64,000 nucleotides of DNA from Mesorhizobium sp. B4-1-3. GTDB lineage: Bacteria; Pseudomonadota; Alphaproteobacteria; Rhizobiales; Rhizobiaceae. The notes below the pieces were generated by a model. It was not told the DNA's origin, searched no databases, and saw only the letters and a list, made by a program, of their open reading frames with translations. The DNA lies in contig NZ_VFTG01000001.1 of assembly GCF_006439355.1 (NCBI RefSeq), positions 372,001-436,000 of the forward strand, given 5' to 3'. Below are positions 17,528-26,809 of the stretch, piece by piece; position 1 is the first letter of the stretch, and each line of letters starts with the position of its first letter. A program made the translations under genes and the position numbers.

Positions 17528-17957
17528 CTGGCGCCGCTCGCTTTGCCGCCATCGCCTCGCCGATTAGGCGGAAATCACGCTCGCTGATCTTGAACAGGCC
17601 GAAACGCAGCTGGTAGCCCCAGTTTGGCCTGCCGGCGGTGAAGTCCAGCCTGCCGAGCAGCCGCTTGATCGGCGCTTCCTTGGCGTCAAACCAATCGACA
17701 TCGCGCCGGGCTGGCGTGAAACCGCCACCCATGACACCCTCATACACTTCCCCTTGCCGCACCGTGCCGACGGCCGTGAAGGATTGCAGCCCGTCCTTCT
17801 CGCCGAGTACCGTGCTCGGCGAGTAGTAGACGATGCCGTCGCCTGGCTTGATGCGGCGCAGCGGCGCCACCTGGCCATGGTTGACCTGCATGAAGCCATC
17901 TCTGCGGCCGATCCGCACATGCACGGCCGATGCGACGGCCACCCAGAAGGCGCTCAT
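17520..17957 (-). CDS. EVE domain protein (UPF0310)
   Basis: A 145-residue protein made of one EVE domain, a PUA-like fold thought to recognise modified bases in DNA or [20 protein letters not shown] starts the domain; [26 protein letters not shown] and [14 protein letters not shown] are typical. The ATG at 17957 overlaps the TGA of the VOC gene by 4 bp, so the two are translationally coupled. No restriction or defence gene is nearby, so a housekeeping or stress role is as likely as defence. Confidence 0.88.
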   Translation of the reverse strand: MSAFWVAVASAVHVRIGRRDGFMQVNHGQVAPLRRIKPGDGIVYYSPSTVLGEKDGLQSFTAVGTVRQGEVYEGVMGGGFTPARRDVDWFDAKEAPIKRLLGRLDFTAGRPNWGYQLRFGLFKISERDFRLIGEAMAAKRAAPAI

Positions 17958-18334
17958 CCTTGCGCTCCCTCGAACGGCCAATACACGCGCAGGCGATGGT
18001 TGTCCGGATCGAGCGCCACGAAGGTGCGGCCGAAATCGAGATCGGTTGGGGTCTGCAGAATGTTGAGACCCCTGCCAGCCCAATCCGCATGGGCGGCATC
18101 GACCGCCGCCGCATTCTCGACCACGATCACGAGCTCGCCGCCACCGCCTGCTGCCGCCGCAGCCGGCTCGACCGTGTGGCGCGACCAGAGGCCGAGCTTG
18201 AAGCCTTTGTCGAGCACGAACATGACGAAGGTCGGCGAGGCTTCGACCGGCTCGCGTCCGAGCAGCGAAGCGTAGAACGCGCCGCTCTTTTCCGGACTGT
18301 CGACATAGAGGATGACGAAATTCGGCGTGGTCAT
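17954..18334 (-). CDS. VOC family protein (glyoxalase/dioxygenase fold)
   Basis: A 126-residue protein with the paired beta-alpha-beta-beta-beta modules of the vicinal oxygen chelate superfamily: [22 protein letters not shown] at the start and [20 protein letters not shown] at the end. Members are lyases, dioxygenases or drug-binding proteins; this one is not assignable. It sits between a WYL-type regulator (70 bp upstream) and the coupled EVE gene, which suggests control by that regulator. Confidence 0.85.
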   Translation of the reverse strand: MTTPNFVILYVDSPEKSGAFYASLLGREPVEASPTFVMFVLDKGFKLGLWSRHTVEPAAAAAGGGGELVIVVENAAAVDAAHADWAGRGLNILQTPTDLDFGRTFVALDPDNHRLRVYWPFEGAQG

Positions 18335-18404
18335 ATTTGATCTCCAAAGGGTCTGAACCTTGGAGACCATACGCGGGCCTGCTGTCAGATTCTGGCAGCA
18401 GCGA

Positions 18405-19115
18405 TCAGGCGGAAGCGTCCTTCGCGCCGTTCTGGCCAGGCACGTCAAGGCCGGCCCGCCATTCCTTCAGCATCGCTTGGCGGCGGCGCGGATAACGGAT
18501 GGCGGTGGTTGTCAGACCGGAGATCCGGTCGGTGCGGAAATGCCGGAAATCCTGGCGCGTTTCGCACCACGCCACCATCACCCGCACCTTGTCGAAGAAG
18601 GCGAGCGCGAACGGCCAGACCAGCCGCTTCGACGCCGCTCCACCGGCGTCACGATAAAGGAAGCCAAGTTTGTGCTCGTCGCGGATTGCTTGCCGCACGA
18701 TGCCTAGGTCGATCGCTTCGGGATTTTCCGAGCGCGGTCCGACGAGCAGCGTCGTGGCGTCGAGATCGTCGCGCAGGTCATCCGGCAGCACCGCGGCGAT
18801 CTTGGCCAGCGCATCCGTCGCCGCGACGCCCAATCTTTTGTCGGGCTGCTTTGCCACCCAGCGCGAGCCGAGCACGATCGCCTCGATCTCCTCGTCGGTG
18901 AACATCAGCGGCGGCAGCATGAAGCCGGGCTTCAGCACATAGCCAAGCCCCGCCTCGCCTTCGATCGGCGCGCCCTGCCCCTGCAGCGTCGCGATGTCGC
19001 GATAAAGCGTGCGGATCGACACGCCCATCTCGTCCGCAAGCGTGCGGCCGCTCACCGGCCGGCGATGGCGGCGCAGGATCTGGATCAGGTCGAGCAGGCG
19101 TTCCGAACGGGACAT
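18405..19115 (-). CDS. YafY-type HTH/WYL transcriptional regulator
   Basis: A 236-residue regulator. The N-terminal winged HTH (about 1-60) contains RPVSGRTLADEMGVSIRTLYRDIATL, and the C-terminal half has a WYL-like domain (LGFLYRDAGGAASKRLVWPFALAF). WYL domains are thought to sense small ligands or nucleic acids. The exact W-Y-L triplet is not preserved in this copy. It precedes the VOC and EVE genes on the same strand. ATG 19115 is preferred to an upstream TTG at 19118. Confidence 0.9.
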   Translation of the reverse strand: MSRSERLLDLIQILRRHRRPVSGRTLADEMGVSIRTLYRDIATLQGQGAPIEGEAGLGYVLKPGFMLPPLMFTDEEIEAIVLGSRWVAKQPDKRLGVAATDALAKIAAVLPDDLRDDLDATTLLVGPRSENPEAIDLGIVRQAIRDEHKLGFLYRDAGGAASKRLVWPFALAFFDKVRVMVAWCETRQDFRHFRTDRISGLTTTAIRYPRRRQAMLKEWRAGLDVPGQNGAKDASA

Positions 19116-19216
19116 CAATGGCTAACCGGCGTGCCGGACAATAGGGCTGGCCTGCACATCACGGCAAGCAGTGCGATGCCACGGAACGCCTGCATCTCGT
19201 TCCCGTTGTCTCCCCA

Positions 19217-19702
19217 ATGGAGATGCGCGGAACCCTGTTGTTCTGGTCGGTGCTGACCGTTTTCGTCGCGGCGCTCAGCCTTGGGCCGTCCTTTGCGCAT
19301 GTGCTGGAATCACTGCCCAGGCTGACGAAATGGTCGCCGGCGCTGTGGCGCGAGGCGACGGTCTTCAACGGCCAGTTTCTGCTTTTTGCCGTCATCGGGG
19401 CGCCGCTCGATATCGCAGCGATCCTCTGTCCCGCGTTGCTTGCCTGGATGCTGCGTGCGGACCCGCTTGCCTTCCGGTTCGTGCTGGTCGCCACACTGCT
19501 CTATGCCGTCTCGCTGGCACTCTGGTTCGGACTGGTCAAACCGGCCAACGACATTCTCGCGACCTGGAGGCCGGGACCGATCCCCGACAATTTCGAAGCC
19601 GTCCGACTGCGTTGGGAAACCGGCCATATGGCGGTGACGGTGGGGAAGGCGCTTGGCTTCATTTCGCTTTGTTTCGGCCTGCTCGGCCTCCGGCACGGGT
19701 GA
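19217..19702 (+). CDS. DUF1772-like membrane protein
   Basis: A 161-residue protein with about four membrane helices. The C-terminal pattern VKPANDILATWRPGPIP...RLRWETGH resembles the DUF1772 (anthrone oxygenase-like) family, which carries a conserved N, W and RxxWxxxH. Whether it is an enzyme is unknown. It is divergent from the WYL regulator with 101 bp between the starts, so it may be another target of that regulator. An ATG at 19223 is an alternative start. Confidence 0.72.
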   Translation: MEMRGTLLFWSVLTVFVAALSLGPSFAHVLESLPRLTKWSPALWREATVFNGQFLLFAVIGAPLDIAAILCPALLAWMLRADPLAFRFVLVATLLYAVSLALWFGLVKPANDILATWRPGPIPDNFEAVRLRWETGHMAVTVGKALGFISLCFGLLGLRHG

Positions 19703-19790
19703 CGGTCCCACCATTGAATAAGCCGCGCTTTGTTGCGCCGGTGGGCTGAGCTGTGGCAGAAGCGGGCCGAACCGCCGGAGATGATCCTTC

Positions 19791-20873
19791 TTGAAATCTT
19801 TTCGCGACAAACGCCGCGATGGCCGCCCGCATCCCGCAAGGGCGGATCAGCCCCGCCCGCGTGAGGCGTTCGCGGCGGGACGGCAGCAGGCAGCGCCCGC
19901 GGAGCGCCGTGAAACGAAACCAGCGGATCGGCAGGAGGCCAAGCCGGCGCCGCGCGTGCTTGCGCGCCGCGAGGGTACCTTGCCCGCCGAGCGCCTGCCA
20001 CTGATCCTGGAAGTCGCGCCCAACGCCGACTACACCTTGCTGGACAGCGGCGCCGGCGAGAAGCTCGAGCAATACGGCCCCTACCGGATCGTGCGTCCAG
20101 AGGGCCAGGCGATCTGGCAGCGCGCCCTCCCTGCGAAGGAATGGGAGCGCGCCGACGCCGTCTTCACCGGCGACACCGACGAGGAAGGCATCGGCCGCTG
20201 GCGCTTTCCGAAGGCGCCGCTCGGCGAGACCTGGCCGATGAAGCATGACGGCATCGACTATCTCGGCCGCTTCACGTCCTTCCGCCATGTCGGCGTCTTT
20301 CCCGAGCAGGCTTCGCATTGGGACCATATGGCCGGGCTGATCGCGGCGGCGAAGCGCCCGGTCAAGGTGCTGAACCTCTTCGGCTATACGGGCCTTGCCT
20401 CGCTGGTGGCGGCCCGCGCCGGCGCCGAGGTCACCCATGTCGACGCCTCGAAGAAGGCGATCGGCTGGGCCCGCGAGAACCAGGAGATGGCCGGGCTTGC
20501 CGACAAGCCGATCCGGTGGATCGTCGAGGACGCGGTGAAATTCGCCGAGCGCGAGGAGCGCCGCGGCAGCCGCTACGACATCGTGCTGTTCGATCCGCCG
20601 GCCTATGGCCGCGGCCCCAAAGGCGAGGTCTGGCAATTGTTCGAGGACCTGCCTGGCCTGACCGACCTCTGCCGCTCGATCCTGACGCCGAAACCGCTCG
20701 CCGTCGTCCTCACCGCCTATTCGATCCGCGCCTCCTTCTTCGCCATCCATGCGCTGATGCGCGATACCTTCGCCGGCATGGGCGGCACGGTCGAATCCGG
20801 CGAACTGATCATTCGCGAGAAATCCGCCGGCCGCGCGCTGTCGACCTCGCTGTTCTCGCGCTGGGTGGCTTGA
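19791..20873 (+). CDS. class I SAM-dependent rRNA methyltransferase (RlmI/RlmK-like)
   Basis: A 360-residue methyltransferase. A basic, low-complexity N-terminal region (about 1-65) precedes the catalytic fold. Motif I is VLNLFGYTGLASLVAARAG, followed by THVDASKKAIGWA (motif II), and the active-site motif is FDPPAYGRG. The DPP(A/S)(Y/F) form suits base methylation such as m5C of 23S rRNA. The start is TTG with GGAG ten bases upstream; no nearby in-frame ATG exists. A TrmH-family gene follows after 1 bp. Confidence 0.85.
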   Translation: MKSFRDKRRDGRPHPARADQPRPREAFAAGRQQAAPAERRETKPADRQEAKPAPRVLARREGTLPAERLPLILEVAPNADYTLLDSGAGEKLEQYGPYRIVRPEGQAIWQRALPAKEWERADAVFTGDTDEEGIGRWRFPKAPLGETWPMKHDGIDYLGRFTSFRHVGVFPEQASHWDHMAGLIAAAKRPVKVLNLFGYTGLASLVAARAGAEVTHVDASKKAIGWARENQEMAGLADKPIRWIVEDAVKFAEREERRGSRYDIVLFDPPAYGRGPKGEVWQLFEDLPGLTDLCRSILTPKPLAVVLTAYSIRASFFAIHALMRDTFAGMGGTVESGELIIREKSAGRALSTSLFSRWVA

Positions 20874-20874
20874 A

Positions 20875-21735
20875 ATGACGGCACATGACGGTGCGCGCCC
20901 TGTCGGGCAGGTCAAGGAAGTCACCAGCCTTGCCAATCCGCTGGTCAAGGACATCAAGGCGCTTGCGCTGAAGAAATTCCGCGACCAGCAGAACGCCTTC
21001 ATGGCCGAGGGCCTGAAGCTCGTCATCGACGCGCTCGACCTCGGCTGGTCGATCAGGACCCTGGTCTTCGCCAAGGCCGGACGCGGCAACGCCGCCGTCG
21101 AAAAGGTCGCCGCGCGGACCGTTGCCGCCGGCGGCACGGTGCTCGAAGTCTCGGAAAAGGTGCTCGCGGCCATCACCCGCCGCGAAAACCCGCAAATGGT
21201 GGTCGGTGTCTTCGCTCAGCAGACCGTGCCGCTGAAGGACATCCGCGCCAGGGACGGCGATGTCTGGGTCGCGCTCGACCGGGTCCGCGACCCCGGCAAT
21301 CTCGGCACCGTGATCCGCACCGTCGACGCCGTCGGCGCCAGGGGCGTCATTCTGGTCGGCGACACCACCGATCCGTTCTCGCTGGAGACGGTGCGCGCCA
21401 CCATGGGCTCGATCTTCGCCGTGCCGGTCGCCAGGGCGACGGAGCAGGCCTTCCTCGCCTGGCTGCGCGATTTTTCGGGTCTTGTCGTCGGCACGCACCT
21501 CAAGGGCGCGGTCGACTATCGCTCGGTCGATTTCACCAGGGGACCGGTTCTGCTGCTGATGGGCAACGAGCAGCAAGGACTGCCGGACAGCCTTGCCGAA
21601 AGCTGCGATCGGCTGCTTCGAATCCCCCAGGCCGGCCGCGCCGACTCGCTCAACCTGGCGGTCGCCACCGGCGTGATGCTGTTCGAGATAAGGCGCAGCG
21701 CGTTGAAGCTCGAGCCCGCCACGGACTCGCGATGA
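20875..21735 (+). CDS. SpoU/TrmH family RNA 2'-O-methyltransferase
   Basis: A 286-residue SPOUT methyltransferase acting on tRNA or 23S rRNA. An N-terminal substrate-binding domain resembling L30e (about 1-110) precedes the knotted domain. Family motifs are DRVRDPGNLGTVIRTVDAVG (motif 1 with catalytic Arg), LLMGNEQQGLP (motif 2) and SLNLAVATGVMLFE (motif 3). It starts one base after the preceding methyltransferase, so both RNA-modifying enzymes probably come from one transcript. The exact target nucleotide is not predictable. Confidence 0.92.
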   Translation: MTAHDGARPVGQVKEVTSLANPLVKDIKALALKKFRDQQNAFMAEGLKLVIDALDLGWSIRTLVFAKAGRGNAAVEKVAARTVAAGGTVLEVSEKVLAAITRRENPQMVVGVFAQQTVPLKDIRARDGDVWVALDRVRDPGNLGTVIRTVDAVGARGVILVGDTTDPFSLETVRATMGSIFAVPVARATEQAFLAWLRDFSGLVVGTHLKGAVDYRSVDFTRGPVLLLMGNEQQGLPDSLAESCDRLLRIPQAGRADSLNLAVATGVMLFEIRRSALKLEPATDSR

Positions 21736-21745
21736 GGACTGATAA

Positions 21746-22234
21746 GTGAAATCCTGGTCCCCTTACGTCCTGTTGGTCGTCATTGCCATAGCGCTCGACC
21801 AGTGGATCAAGCAACTGGTCGAGAACGGTCTCGCCTTTCAGGAGAAGGTCGACCTCCTGCCCTTCCTGGCGCTGTTCCGCACCTACAACACCGGCATCGC
21901 CTTCTCGATGTTCCAGTCCTTCGGCGATACCGGCCTGGTGATCATCGCCGTGCTGGTCGTCGCCTTCGTGCTCTATCTCGCCACGCGCACGCCGGCCGGC
22001 CATGTCGTCGCCCGCATCGGCTTTGCGCTCATCATCGGCGGCGCGCTCGGCAATCTCGTCGACCGCGCCGTCTACGGCCACGTCATCGACTACATCCTGT
22101 TCCACACGCCCGTCTGGTCCTTCGCGGTGTTCAACCTCGCCGACGCCTTCATCTCGGTCGGCGCAGCGCTTGTCGTCTTCGACGAGCTGATCGGCTGGCG
22201 GCGCGAAGCCAAGTCCCAGGATCTCGGCAATTGA
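21746..22234 (+). CDS. lspA: lipoprotein signal peptidase (signal peptidase II)
   Basis: A 162-residue inner-membrane aspartyl protease that cleaves prolipoproteins ahead of the lipid-modified Cys. There are four membrane helices. The catalytic Asp pair is D106 (GNLVDR) and D133 (FNLADAFI). An early ALDQWIK, another family signature, is present. The start is GTG, 10 bp after the TrmH gene. It is a clear member of the RNA-methyltransferase/lspA/acuI run on this strand. Confidence 0.96.
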   Translation: MKSWSPYVLLVVIAIALDQWIKQLVENGLAFQEKVDLLPFLALFRTYNTGIAFSMFQSFGDTGLVIIAVLVVAFVLYLATRTPAGHVVARIGFALIIGGALGNLVDRAVYGHVIDYILFHTPVWSFAVFNLADAFISVGAALVVFDELIGWRREAKSQDLGN

Positions 22235-22287
22235 CCTGATGCGGTTGAAACCGCAGACTTCCCACCAGCCAGAACCGAGGAGAAAAA

Positions 22288-23277
22288 ATGTCAGATATCT
22301 TCAAAGCCATCCTCGTTTCGCGCGATGCGGACAAGAAGCAGTCCGTCGATATCGTCGACCTCACCGAGGCCGACCTGATGGAAGGCGACGTTACCGTCGC
22401 CGTCGAGGCGACGACGGTGAACTACAAGGACGGGCTCGCCATCACCGGCAAGGCGCCGGTCGTGCGCCGCTGGCCGCTGGTTCCAGGCATCGATTTCGCC
22501 GGCACCGTGATCTCCTCCTCGCATGCCGACTGGCGCAAGGGCGATAAGGTCATCCTCAACGGCTGGGGCGTCGGCGAGACGCATTACGGCGCCTATGCCG
22601 GCCGCGCCCGCGTCAAGGGCGACTGGCTGGTGCCGTTGCCCGAGGGCATGAGCGCGCATGATGCCATGGCCGTCGGCACGGCGGGCTACACGGCCATGCT
22701 TTCCGTCATGGCGCTGGAGCGTCACGGCATCGCGCCCGACCGCGGTCCGGTGGTGGTGACGGGGGCGGCCGGCGGCGTCGGCTCGGTCGCCATCTCGATC
22801 CTGTCCAGCCTTGGCTACCATGTCATCGCCTCGACCGGCCGCAACGCCGAGAGCCCCTATCTGATCGACCTCGGCGCGGCCGAGGTGATCTCGCGCGAGG
22901 AGCTCAGCCAGCCGGCGAAGCCGCTCGCCAAGGAACGCTGGGCCGGCGGCGTCGACTCGGTCGGCAGCCATACCCTGGCCAATGTGTTGTCGATGACCTC
23001 CTATGGCGGCGCGATCGCCGCTTGCGGCCTGGCCGGCGGCATGGACCTGCCGGGAAGCGTCGCGCCCTTCATCCTGCGCGGCGTCTCGCTGCTCGGCATC
23101 GATTCGGTGATGGCGCCGAAGGCGGTCCGCCTGGAGGCATGGCGCCGCATCGGCACCGACCTCGACCTGAAGAAGCTGTCGACATTGTCGCGCACGATCG
23201 GTTTCGACGGCATCGTCGCCGCCGCGCGCGACATCGTCGAAGGCAAGATCCGGGGCCGCGTCGTCGTCGATATGTAG
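22288..23277 (+). CDS. acuI: acrylyl-CoA reductase-like MDR oxidoreductase
   Basis: A 329-residue zinc-free medium-chain reductase of the YhdH/AcuI group, which reduces acrylyl-CoA to propionyl-CoA with NADPH. Characteristic segments are VNYKDGLAITGKAPVVR, PGIDFAGTV, ILNGWGVGETHYGAYAG and the nucleotide-binding GAAGGVGSVAISIL. The zinc-ligand cysteines of alcohol dehydrogenases are absent. In non-DMSP users it is thought to detoxify acrylyl-CoA. RBS GAGGAGAAAAA. Substrate is inferred from the subgroup. Confidence 0.87.
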   Translation: MSDIFKAILVSRDADKKQSVDIVDLTEADLMEGDVTVAVEATTVNYKDGLAITGKAPVVRRWPLVPGIDFAGTVISSSHADWRKGDKVILNGWGVGETHYGAYAGRARVKGDWLVPLPEGMSAHDAMAVGTAGYTAMLSVMALERHGIAPDRGPVVVTGAAGGVGSVAISILSSLGYHVIASTGRNAESPYLIDLGAAEVISREELSQPAKPLAKERWAGGVDSVGSHTLANVLSMTSYGGAIAACGLAGGMDLPGSVAPFILRGVSLLGIDSVMAPKAVRLEAWRRIGTDLDLKKLSTLSRTIGFDGIVAAARDIVEGKIRGRVVVDM

Positions 23278-23383
23278 CCGGAAGTCGGGGTTTCGCCGGC
23301 CCGCAGGCCGGAATCCGCGCGATCGCTAAAATTCGAACGATCCCTCCCAATCTTCCATAATCTCTGTCTGGCATGGTCCGCGC

Positions 23384-25660
23384 ATGGTCGCGGACTCCGA
23401 CATCAGACAGGACAGCAAAGCCGCAGGCGCTGACAGGCTCATCGCCGATGCGCCGAAGCGGCAGGTGCTTGTCGCGCCGCCGCTGGCTCCCGAATTGCCC
23501 GCAGCCAGTCACGAAGGCTTGCCGTTCCTGACGATCGTCGCCATCGCCGTCATGGCGGGGCTCGCCCACCTCACCGGAGCGCCCCTCATCGTGACCGCCG
23601 GCCTCGCCGCCGCGGCCCTTGCCGGCCTGGCCATGCATCTGCGCAGCCGCCGCAACGAGCGTCGCACCGCGGCACTTCTCGACGAGACCGCCGCCCGCAG
23701 CCGGGCCGAGATGGAGACCCTCGCCGACCGCATGTGGGAGATGCAGGAGAGCGAGGAACGCTTCCGCGGCCTGATCGACGCGCTTGGCGACCTCGTCGTC
23801 CATCGCGACCGCGACGGCCATATCGTTTATGCCAACAGCGTCTTTGCCTCGCTTGTCGGCGTCGACGCACGCGACCTTGCCGGCAAGACCTTGTCCGAGC
23901 TCGGCATCGATGTCGGCATCGTCCCCGACGCCGCCTTCTCCGATCGTGAATGCCTGAGCTCCACCGATGTCGCGATCCGCACCCCGAACGGACCGCGCTG
24001 GTTCTCCTGGATCGAATTGTCGGTGCGCGACAAGGACACCGGCTCCGTCTCGCACCGGGCCATCGCCCGTGACATCACCGCCCGCAAGCGCGCCGAGTCC
24101 TCGCTGATCACCGCGCGCGAGCGGGCCGAATATGCGAGCCAAGCCAAGTCGCGCTTCCTCGCCACCGTCAGCCATGAGATCCGCACGCCGATGAACGGCA
24201 TCATGGGCATGGCGAAGCTGCTTGCCGATACCGACCTTTCGCCCGAGCAGCGCACCTATGTAGGCGCCGTTTCCACCTCGGCCAGCGCGCTGCTCGCGCT
24301 CATCGAGGACCTGCTCGACTACTCCAAGATCGAGGCCGGCCGCTTCGAGCCCGAGCCGCAGCCGACCTCGCTGCGCGAAATCGCCGACAACATCATCGAG
24401 CTGCTGGCCGCGAAGGCCTTCGCCAAGAACATCGGCCTTGGCTGCCATGTCAAGCCCGACGTGCCGCAGATGATCACCGCCGACCCCGGCCGCGTGCGCC
24501 AGGTGCTGCTCAACCTGATCGGCAACGCGGTGAAGTTCACGGACGCGGGCGGCGTGCTTCTCACCGTGGCGCGCGCCCGCACCGAAACCACCGACCGCAT
24601 CTGCTTCACCGTGGCCGACACCGGCCCGGGCCTGCGCGAAGAGGACATGGAGCGCATTTTCGAGGAGTTCGAGCAGTCCGACGGCACCTCGACCAGGGTG
24701 CATGGCGGCGCGGGTCTCGGGCTTGCCATTTCCAAGCGGCTGGCCACCGCGATGGGCGGCACGATCTCGGTCTCGAGCCGGCTCGGCGAAGGCTCCGAAT
24801 TCGTCCTCGAGCTTCCGGCGGTCGCCGCGACCGAGCCGCCGCCGCATCGCCACAACATACTTGCCGACCGGCGGGCGGTGATCGTGTCGAAAAACGCAAC
24901 CGAAGCCGATGCCATCGCCCGCACGATCCGTGCGCATGGCGGCATCGTCTCGATCGCGGCGACACCAGGCCAGGCCGCCCCCTTCGCTGTCGGCTGCAAC
25001 GTGCTCCTCATCGACGCCGCGCTCGAAAGCAGCGACGGCAGGCTGCTCAAGCGGCTGCGCGAGTCGGGCTTTGTCGACTGCGAGGCCGTCACCCTGATCG
25101 CGCCGACCGATCGCGGCATGCTTGGCGAATTCCGCGCCAGCGGCTACGCCACCTTCCTCGCCAGACCCGTGCGCGGCGAGACCCTGCTGCGGGTGCTGTT
25201 GACCAGCCATGGCTCCACGCTCGTCCAGCCGCGGCCGGAGCCGCGCCAGGCTTCCTCGCGCAAGCGCGATCAGGGCCTGTCGGTGCTGATCGCGGAAGAC
25301 AATGACATCAACGCCATGCTCGCCCGCGCCACGCTGCTCAAGGCCGGGCATCGCGTCAAGATCGTCGGCAACGGCAAGGCCGCGGTCGATGCCGTTACCG
25401 ATGCCGGCCTCAAGTTCCGCTTCGATGTGGTGCTGATGGACCTGCACATGCCCGTCATGGACGGACTCGACGCGATCGCCGCCATCCGTCGCCATGAGGA
25501 GTCGCTCGCCATGCCACCGATCCCGATCATGGTGCTTTCGGCCGACAGCCAGGAAAAGACCCGGCACGCCGTGCTCGCCCATGGCGCCAGCGGTTTCGTG
25601 ACCAAGCCGCTCGACCCCGAGGCGCTCGTCCAGGCCGTCGAGGGCCAGGTTGCCGCCTGA
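23384..25660 (+). CDS. hybrid sensor histidine kinase/response regulator
   Basis: A 758-residue membrane-bound hybrid kinase. Two membrane helices (about 46-86) lead to a short coiled linker, a PAS domain (about 125-235), a HisKA dimerisation domain with the phospho-His H264 in [10 protein letters not shown], and an ATPase domain (N box [11 protein letters not shown] boxes DTGPG and [10 protein letters not shown]). A receiver-like domain (about 492-605) has lost the acidic pair (VSKN) and has Arg for the usual Lys, while keeping an Asp after VLLI. The last domain is a full receiver with D686 in VLMDLHMP. Signal and output unknown; the partner regulator is not adjacent. Confidence 0.93.
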   Translation: MVADSDIRQDSKAAGADRLIADAPKRQVLVAPPLAPELPAASHEGLPFLTIVAIAVMAGLAHLTGAPLIVTAGLAAAALAGLAMHLRSRRNERRTAALLDETAARSRAEMETLADRMWEMQESEERFRGLIDALGDLVVHRDRDGHIVYANSVFASLVGVDARDLAGKTLSELGIDVGIVPDAAFSDRECLSSTDVAIRTPNGPRWFSWIELSVRDKDTGSVSHRAIARDITARKRAESSLITARERAEYASQAKSRFLATVSHEIRTPMNGIMGMAKLLADTDLSPEQRTYVGAVSTSASALLALIEDLLDYSKIEAGRFEPEPQPTSLREIADNIIELLAAKAFAKNIGLGCHVKPDVPQMITADPGRVRQVLLNLIGNAVKFTDAGGVLLTVARARTETTDRICFTVADTGPGLREEDMERIFEEFEQSDGTSTRVHGGAGLGLAISKRLATAMGGTISVSSRLGEGSEFVLELPAVAATEPPPHRHNILADRRAVIVSKNATEADAIARTIRAHGGIVSIAATPGQAAPFAVGCNVLLIDAALESSDGRLLKRLRESGFVDCEAVTLIAPTDRGMLGEFRASGYATFLARPVRGETLLRVLLTSHGSTLVQPRPEPRQASSRKRDQGLSVLIAEDNDINAMLARATLLKAGHRVKIVGNGKAAVDAVTDAGLKFRFDVVLMDLHMPVMDGLDAIAAIRRHEESLAMPPIPIMVLSADSQEKTRHAVLAHGASGFVTKPLDPEALVQAVEGQVAA

Positions 25661-25774
25661 GGAAATTTTTGCCCTTTGAACGCCTTGGCTTGCTTGGCTT
25701 TCGCAGCCACAAGATAGCCGGTTGAAGGTATTGCCCAGCCGACAAAGTATTGCCCGCCACGTCGTATCACGGTA

Positions 25775-25792
25775 CTGTCACAATCCTGTTGC
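25775..25792 (+). promoter_or_regulatory. candidate Pho box of olsB
   Basis: CTGTCAC, AATC, CTGTTGC: two half-sites in 11-bp register as in PhoB boxes (CTGTCAT-N4-CTGTCAT). The first half-site has one mismatch, the second two. It ends 51 bp before the olsB start, a suitable place for a PhoB-activated promoter with a -10 near 25801. Phosphate control of OlsB is known in Sinorhizobium. Confidence 0.6.
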
Positions 25793-25843
25793 ACCTACAC
25801 CGTATCCCCGTGCCAAGAGGGATGGCTCGAAGGAGAATCACTC

Positions 25844-26731
25844 GTGCATACAGTCGTGCCTGAATGTGACACTCGGCCGAATGCCGGCGGCGCCCTGCTC
25901 GCCGCCCGTAGCGCCGACGCCGTCGCAAGCGGTGCTCCGCTGGGCCGGATCGGCAACCTCGAAGTGCGGCTCGCCCGCAACGAGGCCGAGATCGCCGCCG
26001 CCCAGGAAGTCCGCTATCGGGTATTTTATGACGAGCTTGGCGCGAGGAAGGACCTGTTCCAGGCGCAGGACCGTCGCGATGCCGACCGTTTCGATCCGCT
26101 CTGCGATCACCTTCTCGTGTTGGACACGTCCCTTCCCGGTCCCGAGCATCGCCGCATCGTCGGCACCTACCGCCTGTTGCGGCAGGAGATCGCCACGGCC
26201 GCCGGCGGCTTCTATTCCGAGGGCGAGTTCGAGCTCACCAAGCTGATCGCGCGGCATCCCGGCCAGCGTTTCCTCGAGCTCGGCCGCTCCTGCGTTCTGC
26301 CGGAATACCGCTCCAAGCGCACCATCGAGGCGCTCTGGCAGGGCATCTGGGCCTATATCAACCATTACGGCATCGGCGTGATGACCGGCTGCGCCTCTTT
26401 CCATGGCATCGTGCCGGCGGCGCATGCCGAGGCGCTGACCTATCTCGCTCATCATTGCCGCACCAATTCCGCCTGGGATGTACGCGCGGTTCCGGGACGC
26501 TACTGCTCCATGGACCTGATGCCGATCGAGGCGGTGAACACCAAGGCGGCGATCGCCGCCATGCCGCCGCTGGTCAAGGGCTACCTGCGCGTCGGCGCCC
26601 GCATCGGCGACGGCTGCGTCATCGACCACGAATTCTCGACTGTCGACGTCTTCGTCGTCATGCCAGTCAAGGAGATCGGCGCCCGCTACGTCAACTATTA
26701 TGGCGGTGAAGGGCAGCGCTTCGCGGCGTGA
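25844..26731 (+). CDS. olsB: L-ornithine N(alpha)-acyltransferase
   Basis: A 295-residue acyltransferase with a GNAT-like fold that makes lyso-ornithine lipid from ornithine and 3-hydroxyacyl-ACP, the first step of ornithine lipid synthesis. These phosphorus-free lipids replace phospholipids under phosphate starvation. Family segments are VRYRVFYDELGA, FELTKLIARHPGQRFLELGRSCVLPEYR and MTGCASFHG. The start is GTG with AAGGAG eight bases upstream. olsA is not adjacent, as is usual in rhizobia. A Pho box lies upstream. Confidence 0.9.
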   Translation: MHTVVPECDTRPNAGGALLAARSADAVASGAPLGRIGNLEVRLARNEAEIAAAQEVRYRVFYDELGARKDLFQAQDRRDADRFDPLCDHLLVLDTSLPGPEHRRIVGTYRLLRQEIATAAGGFYSEGEFELTKLIARHPGQRFLELGRSCVLPEYRSKRTIEALWQGIWAYINHYGIGVMTGCASFHGIVPAAHAEALTYLAHHCRTNSAWDVRAVPGRYCSMDLMPIEAVNTKAAIAAMPPLVKGYLRVGARIGDGCVIDHEFSTVDVFVVMPVKEIGARYVNYYGGEGQRFAA

Positions 26732-26732
26732 A

Positions 26733-26809
26733 ATCAGTGAGTAGTGAGTAGATGGCAGCATGCCTCGCACCTCTTGTGACTACTGACTACTCGCTAATCC
26801 CCCTCTCAC
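26733..26809. repeat. GAGTAGTGA-type inverted repeat, copy 1
   Basis: GTGAGTAGTGAGTAG (26737-26751) is matched by an imperfect inverted arm GACTACTGACTACTCGC (26778-26794). It ends in CCCTCTCACTC at the stop codon of the minus-strand TRIC gene. A related copy follows grpE at 27443. Confidence 0.7.

Noticed and set aside
17520..18347. Single fused protein of 275 codons covering both the VOC and EVE region
   Set aside because: The upstream part is the VOC gene in the wrong frame. The EVE start at 17957 overlaps the VOC stop in a normal coupled arrangement.
17520..19115. EVE/WYL group as a phage-defence island
   Set aside because: No nuclease, methylase, helicase or mobile element is near, base use looks like the surroundings, and the flanking genes are housekeeping.
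23069..25582. Long open frame of 837 codons antisense to the hybrid kinase
   Set aside because: It mirrors the codon-biased kinase gene on the other strand, has a His/Arg/Gly-rich make-up with no recognisable domain, and the kinase frame has full domain support.
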